This document shows positions 8,565 to 17,331 of a stretch of 64,000 nt of DNA, piece after piece. Position numbers and translations under genes: made by a program. Numbering within the stretch: position 1 is the first letter of the stretch; each line of letters opens with the position of its first letter. Under the pieces are notes generated by a model. It saw nothing but the letters and a program-made list of their open reading frames with translations, did no database searches and was not told the origin of the DNA. The DNA is from Psychrobacter glacincola. Lineage in GTDB: Bacteria; Pseudomonadota; Gammaproteobacteria; Pseudomonadales; Moraxellaceae. The stretch spans positions 249,892 to 313,891 of the forward strand of contig LIQB01000002.1 of NCBI GenBank assembly GCA_001411745.2. Direction: 5' to 3'.

Positions 8565-9392
8565 TTAAACCCCACTGCCAATCCTTTCTGCCAGCGCTTG
8601 CAATTTAGGTACAATCGTTGCGGCATAATCGTCGCTTTGCCAGTTGGCACTTGGTACACTGGCATTGAGCGAATAGGCGTATTGTCCAGTCGCAACATCA
8701 AAGACCCCAACCGCTACTGCCAATATATCAGTAGAAAACTCACCATCTGATATCGTATAGCCATGCTCTGCATAGTGCGCTGCAGCGCTGGCTAGGGCAG
8801 TTTGTGCATGGTTATAATCCTCGGTAGATAACTGTTCTTGTAGATTACTCATGATGACAGCCTGTCTCGCTGGCGAGCTAGCCGCATAAAAAGCGCGTCC
8901 AATAGCAGTGCGAGCCACGGGCACAGCTGAGCCGACTTGTAAATTTACCGATAGGCGAGCAGGGCTACGACAACAAGCGTGATAGCGCATTTCTCCTTCG
9001 ACTTCGGTTGCTAAATTCACTGATACTTCATTCTCACTAGCGAACTGCCGCAGTAATGGCTCAGCCGCTGCGACCATATCGTGGCGACTCCATGCGGTAG
9101 CACTTAGACGTACAGCACTACTGCCTAGTTGATACTGTCCGTGCTCAGTTACACGTAAAAATCCAAGTGTCATCAAGGTATGGATAAGGCGAGTAATAGT
9201 TGCCTTTGGCAGATCGGTCATCTGACACAATTGCTGATGGGTGAGCCGCTCATCATTTTCAAATGCTGTGAGTAAAGACAGTCCACGCCCCAATGCAGTC
9301 ACGAATTGTCTGTCATTATCTTCTTTACTCTGCTCAAGGATGCTATTCATTCGAGTCAGTAATGGTAAAGCTGCTGATATATTTTTTGTCAT
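8565..9392 (-). CDS. IclR family regulator, probably of glutaryl-CoA dehydrogenase
   Basis: 275 residues. The winged helix at about 28-90 (FVTALGRGLSLLTAF, LTHQQLCQMTDLPKATITRLIHTLMTLGFL) is followed by the IclR effector-binding domain, with GSAVPVARTAIGRAF and ISDGEFSTDILAVAVGVFD. ATG 9392 has only a weak ribosome binding site (GAG). It is transcribed divergently from gcdH, the usual arrangement for the IclR-type GcdR regulators. The likely effector is a glutarate-pathway metabolite, by inference only. A GAAAC-TAA-GTTTC palindrome in the shared spacer is the best operator candidate. The gene converges with rtcR, 73 bp apart, with no obvious terminator between. Confidence 0.88.
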   Translation of the reverse strand: MTKNISAALPLLTRMNSILEQSKEDNDRQFVTALGRGLSLLTAFENDERLTHQQLCQMTDLPKATITRLIHTLMTLGFLRVTEHGQYQLGSSAVRLSATAWSRHDMVAAAEPLLRQFASENEVSVNLATEVEGEMRYHACCRSPARLSVNLQVGSAVPVARTAIGRAFYAASSPARQAVIMSNLQEQLSTEDYNHAQTALASAAAHYAEHGYTISDGEFSTDILAVAVGVFDVATGQYAYSLNASVPSANWQSDDYAATIVPKLQALAERIGSGV

Positions 9393-9460
9393 TTTATGCT
9401 CATTTTTTTTGATAAAGGTTTACAGCGCGGTAAAACTTTGCTTAAATGGTTTTAAATTAT

Positions 9461-9473
9461 GAAACTAAGTTTC
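9461..9473. promoter_or_regulatory. Candidate IclR operator in the gcdH divergent spacer
   Basis: The palindrome GAAAC-TAA-GTTTC (5-3-5) sits between the divergent IclR gene and gcdH, about 70 bp from the regulator start and 95 bp from gcdH. IclR-family operators are typically short palindromes of this kind. A second, small hairpin (GTCAG-GAAGA-CTGAC, 9538-9552) lies just before the gcdH ribosome binding site. Confidence 0.45.
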
Positions 9474-9567
9474 GCACAGCGGAATTGGTAAGTCAATAAA
9501 CTATTAAGCTAATTTATTCATTAATTACTAATCGTCGGTCAGGAAGACTGACATCAAGGAGATCCAC

Positions 9568-10752
9568 ATGGCAACATCTACGCGTCCAAGTTTCGATTGG
9601 GAAGATCCGTTTTTATTACGCGATCAGCTTACTGACGAAGAGCGCATGGTCACGGACAGCGCCCGCCAGTTCTTTCAAAAAGAGCTGATGCCTGGCATCG
9701 TTGAAGCCAATCGTCATGAGAATTTTGACCGTAATATCATGCGTCAAATGGGTGAGATGGGCTTACTTGGCGTGACGATTGAAGGTTATGGCTGTGCCGG
9801 TTTATCTAGTGTTGCTTATGGTCTGATTGCTAAAGAAGTAGAAGCCGTTGATTCAGGTTATCGTTCAGCGATGAGTGTGCAATCAAGCTTGGTGATGCAT
9901 CCTATCCATGCATACGGTACTGAAGAACAAAGAGAGAGATATCTGCCTAAGCTTGCGACTGGCGAATATGTCGGCTGTTTTGGTCTAACTGAGCCAGATT
10001 CGGGGTCAGATCCAGCCTCAATGTCGACTCGCGCACGAGCGGTTGACGGCGGTTATGAGCTGACGGGTAATAAGATGTGGATTACCAACAGCCCTATCGC
10101 TGATGTGTTTGTCGTTTGGGCAAAAGACGATGCTGGTGAAATTCGTGGTTTTATCTTAGATAAAGGTATGAAAGGCTTATCAGCGCCGAAGATTGAGGGT
10201 AAGTTTTCACTACGTGCTTCAGTTACCGGTGAAATCGTTATGGACAAGGTATTTGTCCCTGAAGCCAATGCTTTCCCAGATATCCGTGGTCTAAAAGGGC
10301 CGTTTGGTTGCTTAAATAAAGCCCGTTACGGTATTGCATGGGGTGCAATGGGGGCAGCTGAATTCTGCTGGAAAGCAGCACGCCAGTACACGCTAGATCG
10401 TAAGCAGTTTGGTCGTCCGCTAGCCGCAACGCAGCTCGTGCAGTTGAAGCTTGCTAATATGCAGACTGAAATCACCTTGGGTCTACAAGCAGCGCTACGT
10501 GTTGGTCGTCTGATGGATGAAGACAATGCGGCACCTGAGATGATTTCACTGATTAAGCGTAATAACTGCGGTAAGGCGCTCGATATCGCGCGTATTGCTC
10601 GTGACATGCATGGCGGTAACGGTATCTCTGATGAGTTCCACATTATCCGTCATGTGATGAACCTAGAAGCGGTTAATACCTATGAAGGTACGCACGATAT
10701 TCATGCGCTCATCTTAGGTCGTGCGCAGACTGGTATTCAAGCGTTCTTTTAA
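9568..10752 (+). CDS. gcdH: Glutaryl-CoA dehydrogenase
   Basis: FAD enzyme that oxidises and decarboxylates glutaryl-CoA to crotonyl-CoA in lysine, tryptophan and cadaverine breakdown. The 394 residues match the family length. Acyl-CoA dehydrogenase landmarks are present: [65 protein letters not shown], and E373 in [16 protein letters not shown] as the catalytic base. GcdH-specific features include [14 protein letters not shown] at the start and [17 protein letters not shown]. The start is ATG 9568 behind an AAGGAG site. It is divergent from an IclR regulator and is followed by a CoA-transferase that would supply its substrate. Confidence 0.95.
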   Translation: MATSTRPSFDWEDPFLLRDQLTDEERMVTDSARQFFQKELMPGIVEANRHENFDRNIMRQMGEMGLLGVTIEGYGCAGLSSVAYGLIAKEVEAVDSGYRSAMSVQSSLVMHPIHAYGTEEQRERYLPKLATGEYVGCFGLTEPDSGSDPASMSTRARAVDGGYELTGNKMWITNSPIADVFVVWAKDDAGEIRGFILDKGMKGLSAPKIEGKFSLRASVTGEIVMDKVFVPEANAFPDIRGLKGPFGCLNKARYGIAWGAMGAAEFCWKAARQYTLDRKQFGRPLAATQLVQLKLANMQTEITLGLQAALRVGRLMDEDNAAPEMISLIKRNNCGKALDIARIARDMHGGNGISDEFHIIRHVMNLEAVNTYEGTHDIHALILGRAQTGIQAFF

Positions 10753-10843
10753 GTACTTTTAGCTCATACTACTGTATTCTACGACGTACGTTGCTGCTTG
10801 GCTTCTTGTTAAAAGAGCATTAGCAATAGCGTACGTTCTTCAG

Positions 10844-10890
10844 TTGTTCTTCATGATTTAACTACTGAAAAATTACATCCTGAAGAACAA
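10844..10890. repeat. Perfect 10-bp inverted repeat upstream of the CoA-transferase
   Basis: TTGTTCTTCA (10844-10853) and TGAAGAACAA (10881-10890) are exact inverse copies separated by 27 bases. They lie in the 177-bp gap between gcdH and the CoA-transferase, 40 bp before its ATG. It could be an operator pair or an mRNA stem. There is no T-run after it, so a simple terminator is unlikely. Confidence 0.5.
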
Positions 10891-10929
10891 TTTTATTGTC
10901 AAAAATAAGCGACACAATAAGGGATTATT

Positions 10930-12153
10930 ATGACTGATAGCAATAGCGATAACAGCAATGACTGGGCAAAAGGCGCATTGCACGGTATCAAGGTACTTGA
11001 TTTATCGAGAGTATTGGCCGGTCCTTCTTGTACCCAAGTACTCGCAGATTTGGGCGCTGAAGTCATCAAAGTTGAGCGTCCACATATTGGTGATGAAACG
11101 CGTCATTGGGCACCGCCAGTATTCACTGATGATACCTCCGCTTATTACGCCACCATCAACCGCAATAAAAAATCCCTCACTGTTGATATCACCACGCCAG
11201 CAGGGCAGACCATCATCAAGCAACTCATTGCTGATAGCGATATTGTCGTTGAAAACTTCAAAGTGGGCGGCCTGAAAAAATATGGATTAGATTATGACAG
11301 TCTAAAACAAGACAATCCGCGCCTTATTTATGCGTCATTAACAGGTTTTGGTCAAACAGGTCCAGATGCCGCGCGCCCTGGTTACGACTATATTATTCAG
11401 GGGTTGTCAGGACTGATGAGTATCACTGGACCTGCCGATGGGGAACCGCATAAGGTTGGTGTGGCAGTGGTCGATTTGTTTGCAGGGTTGCAGCTGACGA
11501 TTGGTATTCAAGCGGCTTTGATTGCTCGTGAGACTACTGGGTTAGGGCAACAGGTAGACGTTGCACTTTTAGATAGTGCGCTTGCCATGCTGGCTAATGT
11601 TGGTATGAATCATTTGGCATCAGGTCAAATCCCGCCCAGACTGGGCAATCAGCATCCTAATATCGTGCCTTATCAAGTGTTTGCAGGTCAGGGTGAGCAG
11701 CACTTTATATTAGCCTGTGGGAATGACAGTCAGTTTGCCAAACTGTGCGATGTACTTGCAGTTAATTGGCATATGGATGAGCACTTTACGACCAATCCTC
11801 AACGCGTTGCCAACCGCGAGCTGCTGTGTGATGAGCTGAGTAATAAATTTGCCGAGCAACCTCGCACTTATTGGTTGGAGGTTTTAGATCAAGCAGGTAT
11901 CCCGTGTGGGGCTATTCATAATGTGGCTGAAGCATTGGCCATGCCGCAAGCACTGGCACGCGAGATGATCGTTAATTTCACTGAGCAAGGCAGTCCGGTA
12001 AGAGCACTTGGTAGCCCAATCAAACTATCTGCATCACCCGTTACGTATCGTACGCCGCCACCGAAGTTGAGCGAGCATACTGATAGCACGCTTGCTGATT
12101 TGGGCTATGACAGTGAGATGATCGCCAAGCTCAAAGCCGATGGGATTGTTTAA
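10930..12153 (+). CDS. CaiB/BaiF family class III CoA-transferase (probable glutarate CoA-transferase)
   Basis: 407 residues of a formyl-CoA-transferase-type enzyme. Typical motifs are VLDLSRVLAGPSCTQVLADLGAEVIKVE near the N-terminus, NRNKKSLTVDI, DIVVENFKVGGLKKYGLDY, and GQQVDVALLDSALAML, which contains the conserved catalytic Asp. The C-terminal part has GIPCGAIHNVAEALAMPQALAREM. Class III enzymes move CoA between carboxylic acids. Placement after gcdH suggests succinyl-CoA:glutarate CoA transfer, as reported for homologues next to gcdH in other bacteria; the substrate is inferred from context. The start is ATG 10930 behind AAGGGA. Confidence 0.88.
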   Translation: MTDSNSDNSNDWAKGALHGIKVLDLSRVLAGPSCTQVLADLGAEVIKVERPHIGDETRHWAPPVFTDDTSAYYATINRNKKSLTVDITTPAGQTIIKQLIADSDIVVENFKVGGLKKYGLDYDSLKQDNPRLIYASLTGFGQTGPDAARPGYDYIIQGLSGLMSITGPADGEPHKVGVAVVDLFAGLQLTIGIQAALIARETTGLGQQVDVALLDSALAMLANVGMNHLASGQIPPRLGNQHPNIVPYQVFAGQGEQHFILACGNDSQFAKLCDVLAVNWHMDEHFTTNPQRVANRELLCDELSNKFAEQPRTYWLEVLDQAGIPCGAIHNVAEALAMPQALAREMIVNFTEQGSPVRALGSPIKLSASPVTYRTPPPKLSEHTDSTLADLGYDSEMIAKLKADGIV

Positions 12154-12270
12154 AGCAGTTCTTATAGCCGTATATTTACAATCATCAGTGTTCGAAATAA
12201 AAGCTAGGAAATAAAGTTTTTTAAACAAAAAAATCTAAAACCAAGTAGTCTCAAACAAGGAATGTTGAGC

Positions 12271-13320
12271 ATGAAAATCTATAGCCATGAAAACCTAAGC
12301 CTGCATAGACCACTCCCTTATTTTTCTTATGGAAAGATGCATGAGCCGTTAGAAGTGCCAGAGCGTATGGTCGAATTTTTAAAAGCGCCAGCTACATTGG
12401 GCTTAGAAGTAATCACTGCCACTGATGTTGGCATCGGGCCAATATTAGCGGTTCATGATTTTGGTTATGTTGAGTTTCTTAAGCATGGCTATGATGACTG
12501 GATGGCAGTTGAAGAAGATCTAGGCGCGCAGGTGCAGACAGGAATTTTTGTGCCTTATGACAATCCCGGTATTGGCATCATGGCAAAAGCGGCGAAGTAT
12601 CAAGCAGATGACAGTGCACCTATCAGCGAGCATTCTTGGACATCTATCTACTGGTCAGCGCAGACTGCGCTCAATGCAGCTGAAGCACTATTAAATGATG
12701 AGAAGTCAGAGACAGAGCGTGCCGAAAGTCATATACAGCTTTGCTTTTCACGACCGCCTGGTCATCATGCTCGCAAAAGCGCCGCTGGCGGATTTTGCTA
12801 TCTAAATAACGCCGCTATCATCGCTGAACATCTGCGGCAAAAATATGAAAAAATCGCCATTATAGACACCGACATGCACCACGGACAAGGTATTCAAGAG
12901 ATATTTTATGATCGCAGCGATGTGCTCTATACCTCGGTTCATGGTGATCCGGTTAACTTCTATCCCGCCGTCACTGGTCATGCGTTTGAGAAAGGTGTAG
13001 GTGAAGGTGAAGGCTATAACATTAACTTCCCGATGCCGCACGGCACCGATGAAGCTGGGTTTTTCGAATATGTTGATAAATCTATTGAAGCGATGACGCT
13101 ATTTGACCCTGATGTCATCGTTCATGTCTTGGGCTTTGATGTTTATGAAAATGACCCAGAAGCCAGATGTGCGGTCAGTACAGAAGGGTTTAAGGTACTA
13201 GCACAAAAGATGAAAGCGTTAAATAAACCACTGATTGTTTTAGTCGAGGGCGGTTATTACTTGCAAAAGCTCAATGACAATTTGCAAGCATTTTTATCAG
13301 GGCTTATTTCAGAAGATTAA
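12271..13320 (+). CDS. Histone deacetylase family protein, probable acetylpolyamine amidohydrolase
   Basis: A zinc hydrolase of the arginase/deacetylase fold, 349 residues from ATG 12271. That start has AAGGA nine bases upstream; the in-frame ATG at 12262 directly abuts that site and is unlikely. Catalytic landmarks are RPPGHHARKSAAGGFCYLNNAA (paired His), the zinc ligands in DTDMHHGQG and in LGFDVYENDP, and the active-site Tyr in VEGGYY. Bacterial members remove acetyl groups from acetylated polyamines or other small amides. The surrounding putrescine, agmatine and GABA genes make acetylpolyamine the best guess. It follows the CoA-transferase by about 115 bp and converges with the next IclR gene. 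Confidence 0.88.
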   Translation: MKIYSHENLSLHRPLPYFSYGKMHEPLEVPERMVEFLKAPATLGLEVITATDVGIGPILAVHDFGYVEFLKHGYDDWMAVEEDLGAQVQTGIFVPYDNPGIGIMAKAAKYQADDSAPISEHSWTSIYWSAQTALNAAEALLNDEKSETERAESHIQLCFSRPPGHHARKSAAGGFCYLNNAAIIAEHLRQKYEKIAIIDTDMHHGQGIQEIFYDRSDVLYTSVHGDPVNFYPAVTGHAFEKGVGEGEGYNINFPMPHGTDEAGFFEYVDKSIEAMTLFDPDVIVHVLGFDVYENDPEARCAVSTEGFKVLAQKMKALNKPLIVLVEGGYYLQKLNDNLQAFLSGLISED

Positions 13321-13382
13321 CAGTTACCACCAAAATAACTGAAAGAGTTTGAAGTAAACAAGAAACTAGCAGCTTTTAAGTT

Positions 13383-14147
13383 TTATTTATTATCGATAAA
13401 ACCCAAACGCTGCTCAATTTGCTGCGCCAATTCAATCAATACCGCGCTGACCTCAGCACGCTTGGACTCATATTCGCCTTGCAAAAAGCTAACCGCCATA
13501 CCCGCAACGGCATTGCCTGACGCATTGCGAATATAAGTACCCAAACAATACATCCCTTCGCGAAGTTGTCCATCATCGAGTGAGATGCGGCTGTTTTGAA
13601 TGGCGGTCAACTCGGTGGACAAATCGCTAAAGTTATCAACACCGTGTTGGGTAATAGGTGCGGGGAAACCGGTAGCGTAGATAGATTTTATACTGTCCAT
13701 AGAGAATGTTGAGAGCATGGCCTTGCCCGTGGCAGAGAATACCGCTGGTACGCGAACACCAGCGCGAAAGGTAAAGCCAAGCGGGGCAGGCGCTTCATGA
13801 CAGGCTAAAAAAACCACTTCACCTAAATCAAGTTTAGATAAAGTAACTGTATGTTGAAGAAGAATCGGATACTGGACAATGAGGTCTTTAAATAATTGGA
13901 TGACGCCTTGCTGCTGCTCATACTTACCCGCCCAATACATCAAATAAGAGCCTAAATGAAAGCGGCTATCGCTGTCTTTATAGATGACATGCTTGGTCAA
14001 AAGACTTTGCAAAATATTGTGGGTTGAGCTACGTGGTAGATTGAGCTCTTTAGCAATATGAGCTGCGGTTAAAGGCTGTGAGCTATCAGTAATTAAATCT
14101 AAAATCTGAAAGGTTTTGTCCAAGGCAGGAACGGCAGTTGAGCTCAT
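13383..14147 (-). CDS. IclR family regulator, probably of gabD-gabT
   Basis: 254 residues. The winged helix at about 5-65 (VPALDKTFQILDLI, LTAAHIAKELNLPRSSTHNILQSLLTKHVI) is followed by an effector domain with GAGVRVPAVFSATGKAML-like residues (FRAGVRVPAVFSATGKAML) and DDGQLREGMYCLGTYIRNASGNAVAGMAVSF. ATG 14147 is preceded by a weak AGG. It is divergent from gabD, so control of GABA catabolism is the natural inference. The shared 262-bp spacer contains the palindrome TGTTCA-N6-TGAACA. The effector is unknown. It is not especially close to the other IclR protein at 8.6 kb. Confidence 0.87.
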   Translation of the reverse strand: MSSTAVPALDKTFQILDLITDSSQPLTAAHIAKELNLPRSSTHNILQSLLTKHVIYKDSDSRFHLGSYLMYWAGKYEQQQGVIQLFKDLIVQYPILLQHTVTLSKLDLGEVVFLACHEAPAPLGFTFRAGVRVPAVFSATGKAMLSTFSMDSIKSIYATGFPAPITQHGVDNFSDLSTELTAIQNSRISLDDGQLREGMYCLGTYIRNASGNAVAGMAVSFLQGEYESKRAEVSAVLIELAQQIEQRLGFIDNK

Positions 14148-14277
14148 AAGGAACCTATAAAAGTCAGTAGAATTGGGGAAATATAAAAATAACGTGATAA
14201 ATCATCATTAAAATGAGAATAGGGGTTGCAAATGGCTGGCTATCATTCTTATAATGATGTCTTATATATAGAATTGA

Positions 14278-14295
14278 TGTTCAGTATATTGAACA
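14278..14295. promoter_or_regulatory. Candidate IclR operator upstream of gabD
   Basis: TGTTCA-GTATAT-TGAACA is a perfect 6-6-6 palindrome in the spacer between the divergent IclR gene and gabD. It resembles the GTTC-N6-GAAC layout of operators used by PobR/PcaU-type IclR proteins. It lies 115 bp before the gabD ATG and 130 bp from the regulator start, suitable for joint control of both. Confidence 0.5.
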
Positions 14296-14409
14296 CTTAA
14301 CAAGTTATCAATAATTATTTAAATCATAACCTTCTATTTATTGTTATTCACTTATCGCTATAAATCTGCGAATCCCATTTGCAAACCTCAATTGACAAGG
14401 AGCGTCACA

Positions 14410-15885
14410 ATGTCACAACTGTCACAGTCTACGCTACAGCTATCGAACCCAGATCTACTTAAACAGCAGTGTTTCATCAAAGATGGCTGGCATGCCGCTA
14501 GTGATGACTCGACTATTGATGTGAGCAATCCTTTCAACGGTGATATCATCGGTACGGTACCAAGCCTAACGACCGACGATGTTAATGATGCTGTTACCGC
14601 CTCTCATCAAGCACAAATCCTTTGGGCAGCCAAAACCCCAAAAGAGCGTGCTGAGCTACTACAAAAGTGGGCAGACCTCATCGATGCCAATAAAGAAGAC
14701 TTGGCTATCATTATGACCGCTGAGCAAGGCAAACCTCTAAACGAGTCGCGCGGTGAAGTAGGCTATGCCAATAGCTTTATCCGCTGGTTTGCTGAAGAAG
14801 GCAAGCGTGTTTATGGCGATGTTATCCCTGCCAATCAGTCACAACTGCGCCATGTGGTACTCAAGCAGCCCGTTGGCGTTTGCGCGGCGATCACGCCTTG
14901 GAATTTCCCAGCAGCGATGATTACCCGTAAAGCCGCGCCAGCATTGGCAGCAGGCTGCACGATGATTATTAAACCTGCGACTGAAACGCCATTTTCTGCA
15001 TTAGCACTGGCTGCCTTGGCTGAACAAGCAGGTATTCCAGCAGGCGTTATCCAAGTAGTGACGGGCAAATCATCAACCATCGGCGATATCCTAACGGGCG
15101 ATGCACGTATTCATAAGCTTTCATTCACAGGCTCTACCGAAGTCGGTCGTACCTTGATGGCTCAATGTGCGACAACCATCAAAAAACTGTCATTAGAGCT
15201 GGGCGGTAATGCGCCATTTATCGTCTTTGATGACGCTGATCTGGAAAAAGCAGCTGAAGGCTTAATTGCTTCTAAATATCGTAATGCTGGTCAAACTTGC
15301 GTTTGTGCCAACCGTGTCTATGTGCAAGACAGCATTAAAGATGAATTCTTAGATGTGTTTGTGAAAAAAGTCGCTGAGCTAAATGTCGGTAATGGCATGG
15401 ATGAAGGCGTGGATATTGGTCCTTTGATTAATCAAAAGGCGCTAGAAAAAGTGCAAGCGCTACTTAAAGATGCTTTAGACAAAGGCGCGACGCTTATCGC
15501 TGGCGGCAGCACCAATGACGCCTCAGAGCTTACTTACAATCCAACGGTCATTACCGATATCAGTGCTGAGATGGATATCGCGCACGAAGAAATCTTTGGC
15601 CCTATTGCCACTATCTTTACCTTTAAAGATGAGGCCGACGTTATTCGTCAAGCCAACGATACTATCTACGGCTTGGCTGCCTATTTCTACAGTGGCAATT
15701 ATGCACGTTCATGGCGTGTCACTGAAGGTCTTGAATACGGCATTATTGGTCATAATACGGGTCTGATTTCTACCGAAGTCGCCCCATTTGGCGGTGTCAA
15801 GCAGTCTGGCTTCGGCCGCGAAGGCTCAAAATACGGCATTGAAGAATATGTCGTGACCAAATACTGGTGCTCTGACGTCAGCTAA
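14410..15885 (+). CDS. gabD: NAD(P)-dependent succinate-semialdehyde dehydrogenase
   Basis: Oxidises succinate semialdehyde to succinate in the second step of GABA use; related enzymes also take glutarate semialdehyde. The aldehyde dehydrogenase fold is complete over 491 residues: ITPWNFPAAMITRKAAPALAAGC, the Rossmann FTGSTEVGRTLM, the general base in LELGGNAPFIV, catalytic Cys in NAGQTCVCANR, and EIFGPIATIF. The closing FGGVKQSGFGREGSKYGIEEY is GabD-like. I chose ATG 14410 because it has AAGGAG seven bases upstream; the longer frame from TTG 14341 has none. It is the first gene of a rightward gabD-gabT-permease row under a divergent IclR gene. Confidence 0.94.
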   Translation: MSQLSQSTLQLSNPDLLKQQCFIKDGWHAASDDSTIDVSNPFNGDIIGTVPSLTTDDVNDAVTASHQAQILWAAKTPKERAELLQKWADLIDANKEDLAIIMTAEQGKPLNESRGEVGYANSFIRWFAEEGKRVYGDVIPANQSQLRHVVLKQPVGVCAAITPWNFPAAMITRKAAPALAAGCTMIIKPATETPFSALALAALAEQAGIPAGVIQVVTGKSSTIGDILTGDARIHKLSFTGSTEVGRTLMAQCATTIKKLSLELGGNAPFIVFDDADLEKAAEGLIASKYRNAGQTCVCANRVYVQDSIKDEFLDVFVKKVAELNVGNGMDEGVDIGPLINQKALEKVQALLKDALDKGATLIAGGSTNDASELTYNPTVITDISAEMDIAHEEIFGPIATIFTFKDEADVIRQANDTIYGLAAYFYSGNYARSWRVTEGLEYGIIGHNTGLISTEVAPFGGVKQSGFGREGSKYGIEEYVVTKYWCSDVS

Positions 15886-15940
15886 TCGTTTAGCGACATG
15901 CGCTCTCTTTTAAGGTTTTAATTGTCACACCGTATCGAAC

Positions 15941-15962
15941 GGGATTCAGCACCATGAATCCC
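15941..15962. other. Perfect 8-bp hairpin between gabD and gabT
   Basis: GGGATTCA-GCACCA-TGAATCCC forms an 8-bp stem with a 6-base loop in the 183-bp gap. No T-run follows, so it is not a standard terminator. It could be an mRNA processing or stability element that lets gabD and gabT differ in level, or an operator. Confidence 0.5.
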
Positions 15963-16068
15963 ATCTATAGCTAACAACTAACAACTGTTAACTATTAGAT
16001 AAACCATTCCTCAAAACCGCCATTCAATCATTGGCACTTATGTTAAAAATAAAGAAAAGGACATTCCC

Positions 16069-17331
16069 ATGACGACTACCAATAAATCACTACTTGAGCG
16101 CCGTAAAGCTGTGTTACCAACAGGACTTGGCGTTGCCTATCCCATCTTTGCAGAAAAAGCCAAAAACTCAGAAGTTTGGGACGTTGAAGGCAATCGTTAT
16201 ATTGACTTCGTTGGTGGTATCTCAGTACTGAATACTGGTCACAGCCATCCAAAAATCACCCAGCGCGTGCATGAGCAACTTGACAAGTTTACCCATACTG
16301 CGGCGCAAATGATCAACTACGAATGCTATGTCGATCTTGCCGAAAAACTTTGTGAAAAAGCCCCTATCAGCGGTGAGAAAAAAGCCTTCTTTTTAACCAC
16401 TGGTGCAGAAGCGGTCGAAAACTGTATCAAGATTGCTCGTGCGAAAACTGGTCGTCCAGGCATCATCTCTTTCGTTGGTGGTTGGCATGGTCGTACTTTA
16501 ATGTGCATGAGTTTGACGGGTAAAGTGCTGCCGTACAAAAAGAACTTTGGTCCAATGCCAGGCCCTGTATTCCATGCGCTATTCCCAGCTGAAGAGTTGA
16601 ATGTCACAGAAGCACAAGCGCTGCATAGCCTTGAGATGATTTTTCAAGCGGATATCGATCCTAGCGAAGTGGCAGCGATGATTATCGAGCCAGTACAAGG
16701 CGAGGGCGGTTTCCATCAAGTCACCCCATCATTTGCCAAATCTCTACGCGATATCTGCGACGAACATGGCATTGTCTTGATTTTTGATGAAGTGCAATGT
16801 GGTTTTGCCCGTACGGGTACGTTGTTTGCCACCGAGCAGTTGGGCGTTGAGCCTGACTTAATGACCAGTGCCAAGAGCTTGGCGGGTGGTTATCCTATCT
16901 CTGCCGTTATCGGTCGCGCTGATATCATGGATGCGCCGCAAGTCGGCGGTTTGGGCGGTACATACTCTGGTAATCCACTGGCTTGTGTGGCTGCACTCGC
17001 TGTCATGGAAGTCATCGAAGAGGAAAACCTACTTGAGCGCAGTATTGAGATTGGCGACAAAATCGAAGCTTTCTTAAAGGGCTTAAACTTAAGCAGTATC
17101 GGTCATATTCGCCATAAAGGCGCCATGCTCGCGTTTGAGTTAATCGATAGTGATGGCAAGCCTGATGTGGAAGCGACGACTAACCTAAAAGCCAAAGCGT
17201 TTGAGCAAGGTTTATTATTAGCGTCTTGCGGTATGTATGGCAACGCCATTCGCGTGATGGTGCCATTGACGGTGGAAGATGAAGTGCTCCAAGAAGGTCT
17301 AGATATTATCAAAGGTATTCTAACCGCTTAA
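16069..17331 (+). CDS. gabT: 4-aminobutyrate aminotransferase
   Basis: A PLP class III aminotransferase moving the amino group of GABA to 2-oxoglutarate. It has 420 residues with VWDVEGNRYIDFVGGISVLNTGHSHP at the N-terminus, TTGAEAVENCIKIAR, SFVGGWHGRT, the EPVQGEGG segment, LIFDEVQCGFARTG, and the PLP lysine K269 in MTSAKSLAGGYPISAV. The C-terminal LASCGMYGNAIRVMVPL is typical. ATG 16069 sits behind AAGGA. In several bacteria this enzyme also acts as 5-aminovalerate aminotransferase (DavT), which matters here because gcdH lies nearby. It follows gabD after 183 bp and precedes an APC permease. Confidence 0.95.
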   Translation: MTTTNKSLLERRKAVLPTGLGVAYPIFAEKAKNSEVWDVEGNRYIDFVGGISVLNTGHSHPKITQRVHEQLDKFTHTAAQMINYECYVDLAEKLCEKAPISGEKKAFFLTTGAEAVENCIKIARAKTGRPGIISFVGGWHGRTLMCMSLTGKVLPYKKNFGPMPGPVFHALFPAEELNVTEAQALHSLEMIFQADIDPSEVAAMIIEPVQGEGGFHQVTPSFAKSLRDICDEHGIVLIFDEVQCGFARTGTLFATEQLGVEPDLMTSAKSLAGGYPISAVIGRADIMDAPQVGGLGGTYSGNPLACVAALAVMEVIEEENLLERSIEIGDKIEAFLKGLNLSSIGHIRHKGAMLAFELIDSDGKPDVEATTNLKAKAFEQGLLLASCGMYGNAIRVMVPLTVEDEVLQEGLDIIKGILTA

